Notes: generated from the letters alone by a model not told the origin. Shown: positions 17,140 through 25,613, counted from the first letter of the stretch. The stretch: DNA of 40,201 nt from Rhizobium altiplani (GCF_001542405.1 NZ_LNCD01000099.1:1-40201); one strand, 5' to 3'. Numbers and translations are program-made.

Positions 17140-18246
17140 TTATCTGTAAGCGTCAAGCGCGGCGGAGATCGCCTTCAGACCACCACGAAGTTCTTCTTCC
17201 GTCGGCCACCCGAAACCAACGCGGAAGTAGTTGCCCGGCATTTGAAACCAATGGCCAGGCCCGACATAGGTGCCGTGCTCGTCGAGGAGCGATCTGTAGA
17301 AGGCGCCGGCGTCAAAGTCCGCGGAAACCTTCAGGCGCGGGAAGCCCACGACACCACCTGACGGCCTGACCCATTCGACGAGAGGCTCGCCATTAATCCA
17401 TTCTTGAACGATGTCGCGGCGCCTGCGCATTTCCGGCAGCACCTTCGCGAGGAACTGCTCGCTTTTCTTGAGGAGCTCGAGAGCGACAGTTTCGTCCAGG
17501 ATCGAACCGCAAATCGCGATCTGTTCCTTCGCAGAAAGGAAGCGTTCGTAGAGCACCTCGTCCTGCGTGATCAGCCACCCAACGCGGATACCCGGGATGC
17601 CGTATGCCTTCGAAAGCGAGGCTACGCTAATCGCCTTTTTGCTCAGCGAGGCAGCTGTCGGAAGCTTCGCTTCATAGCTCAGATCTCGGTAGGTCTCATC
17701 AACGAGTAGATAGCAGCCGTGATCCTCGGCGATCTGAATCAAACGGTCGAGCTCGGCGCGCGACATCGTGGTGCCACTCGGATTATGTGGGCAAGTGACG
17801 CTGATGAAGCGCGTGTTGGGTCTTAGCGAGTTTGCGACCTTATCGATGTCGACAGAAAAGCCTCTGTCGAAATCGAGATCGATATATGTGATTTCGCAAC
17901 CGATCGCTTTCGGCGTTTCGATGTTCGTAGCATAGTTCGGCCGCACGACGACGAGATGGTCGTTCTGCGAAAGGAGCGTAGTAGAGATAATAAACAGAGC
18001 CCCCGCAGCACCAGGAGCCATGAGGACGTGCTCCGCAGATAGGCCGTCGTCCTTCTCGACAACCAGCTTACGCAGCTCCGGATCGCCACGATGCTCGCCA
18101 TAGAGAAGCTTGACGTCCGGAATAACGACGCCGATGTCAGACAGTCTCTGATCTGTAATAGAGCTTTCAGAAAGATTGTACTTAATCAGGTCGTAGCCGT
18201 ATTCTTCCGGCGATTCCTTTTCAATGACCATACGGGCGTATTTCAT
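17140..18246 (-). CDS. PLP-dependent aminotransferase, class I/II
   Basis: 368 residues, with GGAGG 8 nt before ATG. Fold-type I landmarks are N155 in CPHNPSGTT, D183 and Y186 in LVDETYRDL, Schiff-base K213 in ASLSKAYGIPG and R221 in GIRVGW. The C-terminal arginine that binds the substrate carboxylate is probably in NYFRVGFG. It belongs to the aspartate-aminotransferase superfamily, in a subgroup rather far from AspC. Substrate unknown. It is divergent from a LuxR-type regulator 300 bp away, which probably controls it. Confidence 0.88.
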   Translation of the reverse strand: MKYARMVIEKESPEEYGYDLIKYNLSESSITDQRLSDIGVVIPDVKLLYGEHRGDPELRKLVVEKDDGLSAEHVLMAPGAAGALFIISTTLLSQNDHLVVVRPNYATNIETPKAIGCEITYIDLDFDRGFSVDIDKVANSLRPNTRFISVTCPHNPSGTTMSRAELDRLIQIAEDHGCYLLVDETYRDLSYEAKLPTAASLSKKAISVASLSKAYGIPGIRVGWLITQDEVLYERFLSAKEQIAICGSILDETVALELLKKSEQFLAKVLPEMRRRRDIVQEWINGEPLVEWVRPSGGVVGFPRLKVSADFDAGAFYRSLLDEHGTYVGPGHWFQMPGNYFRVGFGWPTEEELRGGLKAISAALDAYR

Positions 18247-18269
18247 GAGGCTACCTCCTGTTCGAACAT

Positions 18270-18285
18270 GTCTGCTGATGCAGAC
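18270..18285. promoter_or_regulatory. Inverted repeat upstream of the aminotransferase gene
   Basis: GTCTGC and GCAGAC form a perfect 6-bp dyad with a 4-bp spacer, 24 bp upstream of the aminotransferase start. A LuxR-type dimer such as the divergent regulator could bind it. As it overlaps the expected leader or promoter, repression is as possible as activation. Confidence 0.35.
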
Positions 18286-18546
18286 GCCTGAGGTCAGCTA
18301 CCGTGAACGTGCCTTTTTCCGCTATCCTCCCAGAGGACTACAGCGTCGATCACTTGCGAGCGTTCCCAACCGCGGCCGATCTGAAACGGGCGGACTTTCA
18401 TCGCCCTTGCTGCTCGAGATTCTTCGATAGAAAAATACGAACCGCTACGCTAAAACACACCAACAGCGCCGCGCTCGGCGCGCAAACCGAAAAAACCAGC
18501 AGTTGACCGCGTCCTGGTCGGGCTGGCTGGCTTCTTGGGCGGGCGA

Positions 18547-19383
18547 ATGCTGCATACAGCAGAGTACAAGCAGATCGGCGAAATGATTGCGTCATGTCGG
18601 GAAACTGATTTTTGTGCGCGTCTTGCCGAGTGGATCCGAACGGATGCAGCTGTCGACACGCTTACGATGGTCGTGTACCGCGGCTCTGAACCGCCAATAC
18701 ATCTTTACGATGACTTCAGAAATGAGACGGCCCGCGCTGGGATGATGACCTATCTGACCAGCACCTACGTCCTGAACGCCTTTTTCCAAAGGCATCAGAC
18801 GGGGCTCCACTCTGGCGTCTACCGCATTCGTGACCTGGCCCCCGATGCATATCTCCAAAGCGAGCTCTACAAGGGATATGAAGTGGTCCTGTCTGAGCGT
18901 GAAGAGATTGGCTATGTCACTGAAGGCTGGCCACAGGGCCTCGAAGAGATCGATATTGCAGTCTCGTTAGGAAATTTGGTTACAGCTGAAATAGGCCTCT
19001 ATCGCGCTACCGACCGAGGCGGCTTTGCGGATGAGGCGATCCGACTCTTCCAAGCAAGAATGCCGGTGATCGAGGCTGCATTCCACGCCTATTGGAGCTA
19101 TTCGGAATCCCGACCTGCATCTGAAGAAGAGGCGCCTAGACCGAACGCAAGGATTGGGTTCGAAACCTTTGGTGCCTGTCTAACGTCGCGTGAACGGGAG
19201 GTCGTGACAATGATCCTGCGCGGTCACTCCTCGGAATCGATTTCCTACAATCTCGGAATTTCAATCACCACCGTGAAGACCCATCGCAAACGCGCATACG
19301 AAAAACTGAATATTTCGACCCAAGCCGAGTTGCTTTCCCTCTTCTTGGAGCACGTTCAGTCGAACTATAACGCTCCGCATTGA
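18547..19383 (+). CDS. LuxR-family transcriptional regulator
   Basis: 278 residues from ATG 18547. The C-terminal helix-turn-helix (about 212-270) reads LTSREREVVTMILRGHSSES, then ITTVKTHRKRAYEKLNIS, with the invariant Glu and Val-Lys-Thr-His of the family. The N-terminal 200 residues do not look like a receiver or the acyl-homoserine-lactone domain of TraR/LuxR. They fit a small sensory domain common in rhizobial regulators next to amino acid enzymes. Probably regulates the divergent aminotransferase gene. Confidence 0.87.
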   Translation: MLHTAEYKQIGEMIASCRETDFCARLAEWIRTDAAVDTLTMVVYRGSEPPIHLYDDFRNETARAGMMTYLTSTYVLNAFFQRHQTGLHSGVYRIRDLAPDAYLQSELYKGYEVVLSEREEIGYVTEGWPQGLEEIDIAVSLGNLVTAEIGLYRATDRGGFADEAIRLFQARMPVIEAAFHAYWSYSESRPASEEEAPRPNARIGFETFGACLTSREREVVTMILRGHSSESISYNLGISITTVKTHRKRAYEKLNISTQAELLSLFLEHVQSNYNAPH

Positions 19384-19578
19384 GCTGAACAGCCTACACG
19401 AAGACTACACTGTTAATTGTCGCTTCGATCTGAGCCGCATTTCCGCTTGCGCTGATCCGCGCTTCTGGACAGGCGGTCCGGTGTTTAGCCAATTTGTTTC
19501 ATATCTTAGACTTCGTCGGGCTGTTTCACCACAATGACGGCATACGTGCACTATCTCCCCGCCGGGCGGTATTTCGTT

Positions 19579-19940
19579 CTACGAGACGACGTTGCGAATG
19601 AAGCGAACGATCTTCTTCTCAACGTTGCAGTAGGAATAGTGCTGAGCCGTGCTGTAGGTGACAAACTCGCCCGCGGCATAGTCCCGCGCCTCGCCTGGTT
19701 GGATCAAACGCAGCGCTCCTTCGACGACAAAAAGTATTTCGTGCCATCCTTCAGGGTCCGGCTCTGCCATGCGGCCAATGGCCGAAAATGGAAATACGAT
19801 CGATGTTTGCGGCTGACGTTCGAGCAGGGCTTTGCGAGGAATTCAAAAGATCCGCAAGATATTGGTTCCCATTTATCTGCTGGAGCCACCTGAAACCGAG
19901 CATTATGAGCGCTGTTCATCGATTCATGCAGTAATGCCAT
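19579..19940 (-). pseudogene. Frameshifted cupin-domain gene
   Basis: The 3' part (19770-19579) reads PEGWHEILFVVEGALRLI and YAAGEFVTYSTAQHYSYCN, a cupin barrel half ending in VRFIRNVVS. The preceding sequence of the same frame stays cupin-like (RQPQTSIVFPFSAIGRM) back to a stop near 19844. The expected N-terminus (MALLHESMNSAHN, then APADKWEPI) is in another frame. A frameshift around 19830-19860 therefore separates start from barrel. It may have been a small cupin sensor or enzyme. Confidence 0.45.
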
Positions 19941-20162
19941 TTCTGATTTGATTGGCCTTATGATATCGCGCTTCGGTCACCGAATATCCCCCTTGAGAGC
20001 CACATTGAGAACCAATGTCATCACTCGGATCTGGGAAATTTCAAGAGACTGGGCGGCCGATACGCCGCGTTCCGATTGCTGCTTGCGGCAAACTCGAGCG
20101 ATAAACTTTGACGAAGGTTCGATATCTCCGAACTCCGGTCAACAGCAAATAAGAGGTCTTGT

Positions 20163-20753
20163 ATGCGCGCCGACGTGCAGTGGAAATTGCGCTGGGAAAG
20201 CGAGTTGGAACTCGCCGAACATGTCGAACTCGCCGAGTTTTTTCGAAAGACCTATGGACCAACCGGGGCCTTTAATGCAAAGCCGTTCGAGGGCAGCCAA
20301 AGCTGGGCCGGAGCAAGACCTGAGCTTCGTGCAATCACCTATGACGCTAATGGGGTCGCGGCTCACATGGGATTGCTGCGCCGCTTCATAAAGGTTGGCA
20401 CAACCGATCAGTTGGTGGCTGAGCTCGGACTATATGGTGTGCGTCCGGATCTTGAGGGTTTGGGGATAGGACATTCGATCCAAGCCATGCTTCCGGTGTT
20501 GCGCGAACTGGCTGTTCCGTTTGCTTTCGGCACGGTGCGGCCCGCATTGCAAAAACACATTGAGAGGTTCGGGCGAAACTGTCCGGTGACTGTTGTGTCG
20601 GAGATTAGCGTACGATCCACGCTGCCACACGCGCGTACTGACTTGCCGCCCACGCGGGTCGAGGACCCACTTGTCATTATTCTGCCTGTTGGACGGCCAA
20701 TCTCCGATTGGCCAGCCGGTACGACAATCGACCGGAACGGACCGGAGCTGTGA
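20163..20753 (+). CDS. nodA: NodA N-acyltransferase (Nod factor synthesis)
   Basis: 196 residues, exactly the NodA length, with AGAGG 6 nt before ATG. Highly typical stretches are HVELAEFFRKTYGPTGAFN, KPFEGSQSWAGARPELRA, VAAHMGLLRRFIKVG, GLYGVRPDLEGLGIGHS and the C-terminus RNGPEL. NodA transfers a fatty acyl chain to the free amino group of the chito-oligosaccharide made by NodC and NodB. No frameshift is visible, so it is likely functional. Unusually, nodB and nodC do not follow: the stop overlaps a GTG that begins only a nodB vestige. I find no nod box in the 280 bp upstream. Confidence 0.95.
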   Translation: MRADVQWKLRWESELELAEHVELAEFFRKTYGPTGAFNAKPFEGSQSWAGARPELRAITYDANGVAAHMGLLRRFIKVGTTDQLVAELGLYGVRPDLEGLGIGHSIQAMLPVLRELAVPFAFGTVRPALQKHIERFGRNCPVTVVSEISVRSTLPHARTDLPPTRVEDPLVIILPVGRPISDWPAGTTIDRNGPEL

Positions 20754-20790
20754 GGCACCTCGACTGCTTACCCGAAGCGCCGAATGCCCG
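20750..20790 (+). pseudogene. Vestige of the nodB start
   Basis: GTG at 20750 overlaps the nodA stop as GTGA, in the place where nodB usually begins with ATGA. The frame reads (M)RHLDCLPEAPNA, close to the usual NodB beginning MKHLD-x-x-x-E-x-P. After about 13 residues it becomes unrelated sequence, and no deacetylase motif (TFDDGP) follows. This is the trace of an original nodAB junction cut by a rearrangement. Confidence 0.6.
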
Positions 20791-20865
20791 TTGGCAAACT
20801 TACGCAGTCCCACGCACATTGAAATTCTGGCGATCGGGATTTGGTCACCCGTCTGTCGAAGAAAC

Positions 20866-20980
20866 CTGCGGTTCAAAGGACTTTGATCTAAATCTCCCGG
20901 TCGTGTTCGATGCTTTGATGACCGAGCCAAACTCACTGCGGCCCGCAGATCAATCTCAGTTAGCCGGCGAAGAGGGCGGT
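20866..20980 (+). pseudogene. 5' fragment of a second nodD gene
   Basis: The DNA aligns by eye with the first 115 bases of the intact nodD at 25601-24624. Both share CGGTT.AA.GGACTT, GATCTAAATCTCC, GTCGTGTTCGA.GCTTTGATG and ATCAATCTCAGT.AGCCGG. The start is CTG instead of ATG, one T is inserted after GGACTT, and small deletions occur further on. Split across frames it still reads RFKGL / DLNLPVVFDALMTE. The remainder of the gene is missing. It lies downstream of nodA in the same direction, not the usual divergent order. Confidence 0.8.
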
Positions 20981-21131
20981 TTACTGTCGCGGAAAGTCGA
21001 ATGTTGCCGCACGTTGAAGGGAATCGAGGATGCGTAATCACAACTCGGAATGCACGAGCACACAGCTAGATCACCGGCTTGGTCATTGAACCAGCATGAC
21101 CGAGCAGCAGGATTGAGCCTGGAGATGCATG

Positions 21132-22145
21132 ATGGAAAATAGCGCTGAGAATACCGTTTTTCGATATCGTGGCTCGACGTTCGATAGCATGATCGAATCC
21201 CTCGGAGCGGTTTTCGGCACATTCGACGCCGATCTCGTCGGTCGTACTCGGGACTTCTATTGGGCGCTCGATCTTGCGGGGTGTGAAAACGCAACATTGA
21301 TTACCGGTCACCATCAGACCGGGTTTCAGTTCCGCGCTCAGTGGTGTTCTGAAGCTACAGAGCATCTATCGATCGTGGTGCCTCGCAGAGGCGGCATGGG
21401 TGTCACGTACGGTTCGCGCATGGCTGAGGCCCGGGAAGAGAAATTGCTTCTTTACAGGAATTTCGAACTAGATAGCATTTCTATACAAGGGCAATCCAAT
21501 TTAATAGATGAGCTGGTGCTTAATTGGTCTTTGATCCAACGGACCATTGGCGAAACTTTCGATATCCCGTTTAGCGGCTCGCTCGACCTGTTGCCCGAAG
21601 TCGACCTTTCAACGCCAGTTGGCCGGACAATCGGCAATCTCACGGAAGCGATTATCGACGGAATACGTGATAATGGTCCCCTTTGTCAGAGTCCCATAGC
21701 CACGGCTCATATTACGCAGGCGCTAGCCGATGTCGTAATACGGATGGTGCCTCATCGGTTATCGCATCTGCTGGATAAGAAGCCACACATGATTGCTCCC
21801 GGCCACGTCCGCCGTGGGATCGAGTTCATGTGTGCCAATGTTAACCAGCCGATTACAATGCCAATGGTGGCAGATGCAGCGGGTGTTTCCACCAGGGCAC
21901 TCGAAGCAGGTTTTCGTGCTTTCAAGAATACAACGCCGGCAGCTTATCTACAGATGCTTCGGCTCCGGGCAGCGCGCGAGGACCTGCTCGATCCAGAAAA
22001 CCGCATGCTCATGAAGGAAATCTGCCTGAAATGGGGGTTCTTTCAATTCGGAAGATTCGCCGCAGTTTATAGGGCGCACTATGGAGAAAATCCCTCCGAA
22101 ACAAGGAGACGGGTCTGCGGATCAAATTCTCGTAGGTCCTTCTGA
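21132..22145 (+). CDS. AraC-family transcriptional regulator
   Basis: 337 residues from ATG 21132 (GGAG 7 nt upstream; ATG 21129 is possible). The C-terminal AraC DNA-binding domain (about 230-325) has RRGIEFMCANVNQPITMPMV, AAGVSTRALEAGFRAFKNTTP and the second helix-turn-helix ICLKWGFFQFGRFAAVYRAHYGENPSE. The N-terminal 200 residues resemble the AraC-binding-like domain (PF14525 type), with VVPRRGGMGVTYGSR. The ligand is unknown. It lies between the nodA cluster and the nod-box hydroxylase, but nothing shows that it controls them. Confidence 0.85.
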   Translation: MENSAENTVFRYRGSTFDSMIESLGAVFGTFDADLVGRTRDFYWALDLAGCENATLITGHHQTGFQFRAQWCSEATEHLSIVVPRRGGMGVTYGSRMAEAREEKLLLYRNFELDSISIQGQSNLIDELVLNWSLIQRTIGETFDIPFSGSLDLLPEVDLSTPVGRTIGNLTEAIIDGIRDNGPLCQSPIATAHITQALADVVIRMVPHRLSHLLDKKPHMIAPGHVRRGIEFMCANVNQPITMPMVADAAGVSTRALEAGFRAFKNTTPAAYLQMLRLRAAREDLLDPENRMLMKEICLKWGFFQFGRFAAVYRAHYGENPSETRRRVCGSNSRRSF

Positions 22146-22421
22146 CAAGCGAATTGACGAAGGCGCTGGCGCGATTAACGGCAGAACCGGTCTGTGCAAG
22201 CCGGATGATGGCATCACATTGATAAGTCTCTGGGCGGATGATTGCCTCTAGCTTCCCCTCCTCAGCATCCGTCCGGTTCAGCCGCTTAATGTGATCGGCC
22301 AATTTGTCCTGCGGCCTGACCTGTTGCGCCTGACAGTAGTGCGGCAGACCGGACTCGGATCAGAGTTGCTGCGCGACCCCCAACGATAGAAACGGCAACT
22401 TAACAAGCAGCGCTTTGCGCT

Positions 22422-23342
22422 CTAAATTGCAGAACTCCTGTCCGAATGAATGGGACCATCTCTCTCTACCGCGTTCAATCCTCCAGTTTTAATTCCCTGT
22501 GTACCACTTCCGGCTTTAGCTTTGCGCCAGCGGCGTTGATCAAACGGGAACATAATGAAGTCGCGTACGGTGAGCGGTTCGGGCTGATTTCGCATGCCAA
22601 CTTCCGGCCACTCATTCGTTTTCGGCCAGTATGCAGTACGGAAAATCGTGTCCCAAACGGTTGTAAAGAAGCCATAGTTTTTATGCCGGTGGTGGAATTC
22701 CGTGGAGTGATGAATACGATGGAATTTATTATCGCCGATGAGGTACCGAAGTGGCCCCAAATTAAAGCGTGTGCTAGAGTGGGAAAGATGGGCCTGAAAG
22801 GTAATCAGCGCCATGGCAGCAACGGGCACGACGCCTGATTCGAAGTGAATTAGCGCGAGTGGGAGTGCTACAAACGCCGCGTAAACAAATGGCTCGGAAA
22901 TATGGTGGTTGCAATTCCACGCCGTCAGTTCGCGGATTGAATGATGGGTCGCGTGCAGGCGCCACAGAAATGGAACGGCGTGCTGAGCACGGTGCATCCA
23001 GTAGTAAAAGAAGTCACCAGCAATCGCGACTAGAACGCCCGAAAGGACGGCGAAGCCAGTATTGGCGATCGGGTTATTAGAGTGAAGCAACGCACCAAAA
23101 TTGATCGTTACGAGCGGCTTAACCCCCAACCATTTCAAACCCAAAGCGTAGAAGTGCCAAATTAAAGTGCCGCATCCGATACGGATAATCCAATTCCGCG
23201 CACCGCGAATGTACGAGGCAAAGCTGTATCGGTAAGCCGGAAAGATCACCTCGAGCACAACGCATGCGGTAGCGAAAATCGCAACCAATTTAAACGCTTT
23301 GACGAAGAGCTGGGCCATTTCCCCAACATCGAGAACGTGCAT
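22422..23342 (-). CDS. Fatty acid hydroxylase / sterol desaturase family membrane protein under a nod box
   Basis: 306 residues from ATG 23342 (GGAG about 8 nt upstream). The open frame continues upstream for 96 codons but would run through a nod box, so this internal ATG is preferred. It is a PF04116-type di-iron membrane enzyme with three histidine clusters: HRAQH at 117-121, HATHH at 130-134 and HRIHH at 208-212, plus HHRH at 217-220. At least four hydrophobic segments (about 15-35, 53-70, 95-115, 150-185) place it in the inner membrane. Such enzymes hydroxylate or desaturate acyl chains or lipids. Downstream of a nod box, it may modify the Nod factor acyl chain or its precursor (inference). 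Confidence 0.85.
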   Translation of the reverse strand: MHVLDVGEMAQLFVKAFKLVAIFATACVVLEVIFPAYRYSFASYIRGARNWIIRIGCGTLIWHFYALGLKWLGVKPLVTINFGALLHSNNPIANTGFAVLSGVLVAIAGDFFYYWMHRAQHAVPFLWRLHATHHSIRELTAWNCNHHISEPFVYAAFVALPLALIHFESGVVPVAAMALITFQAHLSHSSTRFNLGPLRYLIGDNKFHRIHHSTEFHHRHKNYGFFTTVWDTIFRTAYWPKTNEWPEVGMRNQPEPLTVRDFIMFPFDQRRWRKAKAGSGTQGIKTGGLNAVERDGPIHSDRSSAI

Positions 23343-23398
23343 TTTGATTGCTCCGAAGAATTGGCGAACAACAAAATGCACTATGCGGAATTTACCTA

Positions 23399-23446
23399 GA
23401 TTGCAAAATCGATTGTTTGGATGATGAGTATCCATCTCCCAAATGA
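23399..23446 (-). promoter_or_regulatory. nod box upstream of the hydroxylase gene
   Basis: Read on the minus strand, ATCCAAACAATCGATTTT is followed by GCAATC, matching the nod-box core and end (ATCNAAACAATCRATTTTACCAATC) with small changes. GATA in the GATG position is correctly spaced 10 nt before AAAC. The 5' arm is weaker. The box ends 56 bp before the ATG of the hydroxylase gene, a normal distance for a nod-box transcript. Confidence 0.8.
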
Positions 23447-23707
23447 TTCTCTCCACTCCATTGACAGGAATGACCCGTTCTTCGGACGGCTCTCTCGCAA
23501 ATGTGCTGATTGAGATCGCCCAGTGTTCTCGCGTCAGATCCTCACGGCCTGCATGGATCACTTGGACTGCCGCAGGGCCAAGCTGCAAGGGTAATTGCTT
23601 TGGTTTATTCGACGTTTGGATGTATCTCATGACATCAATTAATTACCCAATGGTCCGATGAAGGGTAAATAGGTTTCGCTGAGACGCTCAATCACAAGGG
23701 GTATCTG

Positions 23708-23995
23708 CTACGGTTCGGACCAATTGGTCTCGACCCGCCTTCTCGTGCCCTGTTTGATGCCATTCCGAGCGAAGAGTTTGCTCTCGAGCGCATCGTCAGC
23801 AAGGTCCCCAGGCAACGGCCAGTTTAACCCAACCGCCGCTGCGCGCTGCAGATTATACTGCACCGTGCTTCGCGCAATTCCCAACAGGACGGCAATCTCA
23901 CGCGAGCTGGTTCCGCTTGCTGCAAGTCGCAGCATTTGTCGCAAATGTCTCATGGTCAGCCTTGTCTTTGCCGGCAACAAAATCCCCTCGTTCAT
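23708..23995 (-). pseudogene. Truncated IS21-family transposase IstA
   Basis: 95 residues from ATG 23995. LTMRHLRQMLRLAASGTSSR, GIARSTVQYNLQRAAAVGLN and WPLPGDLADDALESKLF are the N-terminal helix-turn-helix region of IS21-family IstA. The full protein is about 500 residues with a DDE integrase core; here a stop follows VETNWSEP. The terminal repeats of the element lie just upstream. IstB was not found. Confidence 0.85.
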
Positions 23996-24053
23996 CGCGA
24001 GGTATTTGATGCCAAAGTTGCTGACCAGGGAGTGATCTTCAGTGCCGAAAACT

Positions 24054-24118
24054 GGCCGGTCTTTGATCGGAACGGTGGCCGGCTTCAAATCGGAATGGCG
24101 GCCGGTCTTTGATCGGAA
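24054..24118. repeat. Direct repeats of an IS21-family end
   Basis: GGCCGGTCTTTGATCGGAA occurs twice, at 24054-24072 and 24100-24118, a 46-bp period. Related GGCCGGCTTCAAATCGGAA lies between them and GGCCGGCTTCACGTCG follows. Multiple terminal repeats are the mark of IS21-family ends and bind the transposase. They sit upstream of the truncated istA, as expected for its end. Confidence 0.7.
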
Positions 24119-24135
24119 TGCCGGCCGGCTTCACG

Positions 24136-24623
24136 TCGCAATCTGGAGGGTTATGTGAGGTCGCATATACAATGCGGAAAATGCTCGATATGAAACGCAG
24201 TCTTGCGTTCGAATGGCTGGGGAAATCAAGCCGGTTCTTTCGGAGATGGATTAGTTCGATTCTGGATATGATATCCCGCTCTGCCACCCCGCATCCTGGA
24301 ATTCGCTGTCCGGCTTGATCTTTCCAGGCCGCGGCATCCGGAACCTGCCGGGTCTATCGAAGAAATGGTTTCCTTGGTTGCCGATCGCCTCCATATACTC
24401 TGGCGTGTCCTTGCGGATTAAACGGGATCAGATGATTACAGATCACGCGAACTCACCGGAATGTCAGAGCACTGCGATCTCGACAGATGTCCCATTCATG
24501 ATCGTGGTGGCCGCAAGGCTGGGCGGGGAGCGGACAAGCGCACCCGCGGCATTGGGGCTGCTCCACCGGCAACGGTGCCATACCAACATTTTTGCAGTTC
24601 AGTCGCCCGACGAAGTTTTCAGA
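24136..24623. other. Stretch between IS21 end and nodD, no supported gene
   Basis: About 490 bp downstream of the nodD stop. A 125-residue plus frame (24315-24692) overlaps the nodD 3' end and shows no family pattern. No terminator with a T-run was seen. Confidence 0.35.
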
Positions 24624-25601
24624 TCAGAGATGAGCTGGACAACATTCGTGCTGGTCCTGGTTGATGAGGGGCTCGGCAGCTACAAGCGGTGATGTCATAC
24701 GGGCCGCTTCCTGGAATAGCATGTCGCGCATCCAGACGCTTGCCGGATCACTATTGTGAAGCGCATGCCATTGCACGGCCTCGGTGAAGGGAAGATGTTG
24801 TGGCAGCGGAAGGTCGACAATTCGAAGGGGTATTGTTTTTGCTAAATGCTGCGCCAGCCGTAAGGGCATGGTTCCTATACGGTCAGTGTTGGACAGCACG
24901 GGCGCAATCATGCTGAAGCCGTGTACCACGACGTCGATGCGTCTCTTGCGACCGTGCTCGCGCAAATACCATTCCTCGAGGCCTGGCCTCCGAAAACTTC
25001 CGAACTTAGCGACAACGTGCCCCATCGACATGTATCTCTCGAATGTAAGTGGCTCTGCCAGCTGCTTGTTCGAGCGACAGCCTACGCACACGTGTAAATC
25101 GTCGAAAAGCCTCGCATGAGGATGGGCATTCGACATGAATATTTCCGGCAATATGAGAAGATCGACGTCGCCGCGCTGGAGAAGATCTTCATTGTGGTCG
25201 GCGGGAGGGAAAAATTCGAAGCTGACGCCGGGAGCTTGCCGCGCCACACGCTCCACAACTTTTTCAAAAAATACAAGAGTGACGTAATCGGAAAGCGCGA
25301 TTTTGAAGCGACGATCCGATTGGGCCGGATCAAACGGCTGCCAGGAAATAATAGAGAGCTGAACTTGCAGCAGAGCCTCGCGCACCGCAGGTGCAATACC
25401 TTCCGCCCGCGCCGTCGGGATAAATTCGCGGCCCGTCATCGTAAACAGCTCATCTTGGAAATAGGCGCGCAACCGGGCGACAGCCGCGCTCATGGCCGGC
25501 TGACTGAGATTGATGCTGTGCGCCGCCGCCGTGAGCTTACGCTCAGTCATCAAAGCGTCGAACACGACTAGGAGATTTAGATCAAGTCCCTTAAACCGCA
25601 T
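24624..25601 (-). CDS. nodD: NodD, LysR-family activator of nodulation genes
   Basis: 325 residues, a little longer than the usual 308-323. The start MRFKGLDLNLLVVFDALMTE and SINLSQPAMSAAVARLRAYF (helix-turn-helix, about 20-50) are diagnostic for NodD. ELFTMTGREFIPTARAE, KIALSDYVTLVFFEKV and FFPPADHNEDLLQRGDVDLL also fit. The C-terminal inducer-binding domain is complete to SVWMRDMLFQEA, with an extended tail (VAAEPLINQDQHECCPAHL). NodD binds nod boxes and, with plant flavonoids, activates Nod-factor genes. A degenerate nod box lies directly upstream in divergent orientation, the ancestral nodD-nodA layout, but nodA is now 4.5 kb away. Confidence 0.95.
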   Translation of the reverse strand: MRFKGLDLNLLVVFDALMTERKLTAAAHSINLSQPAMSAAVARLRAYFQDELFTMTGREFIPTARAEGIAPAVREALLQVQLSIISWQPFDPAQSDRRFKIALSDYVTLVFFEKVVERVARQAPGVSFEFFPPADHNEDLLQRGDVDLLILPEIFMSNAHPHARLFDDLHVCVGCRSNKQLAEPLTFERYMSMGHVVAKFGSFRRPGLEEWYLREHGRKRRIDVVVHGFSMIAPVLSNTDRIGTMPLRLAQHLAKTIPLRIVDLPLPQHLPFTEAVQWHALHNSDPASVWMRDMLFQEAARMTSPLVAAEPLINQDQHECCPAHL

Positions 25602-25613
25602 GTCTCTCTATCT

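Noticed and set aside
22146..22350. Minus-strand frame with QDKLADHIKRLNRTDAEEGK between the AraC and hydroxylase genes
   Set aside because: It looks protein-like, but a stop lies just upstream, its 3' end overlaps the AraC gene, and I cannot name a family. Probably a gene remnant.
23343..23630. N-terminal extension of the hydroxylase to 402 residues
   Set aside because: The added 96 residues are hydrophilic, resemble no family member, and their DNA contains the nod box. ATG 23342 has its own ribosome site.
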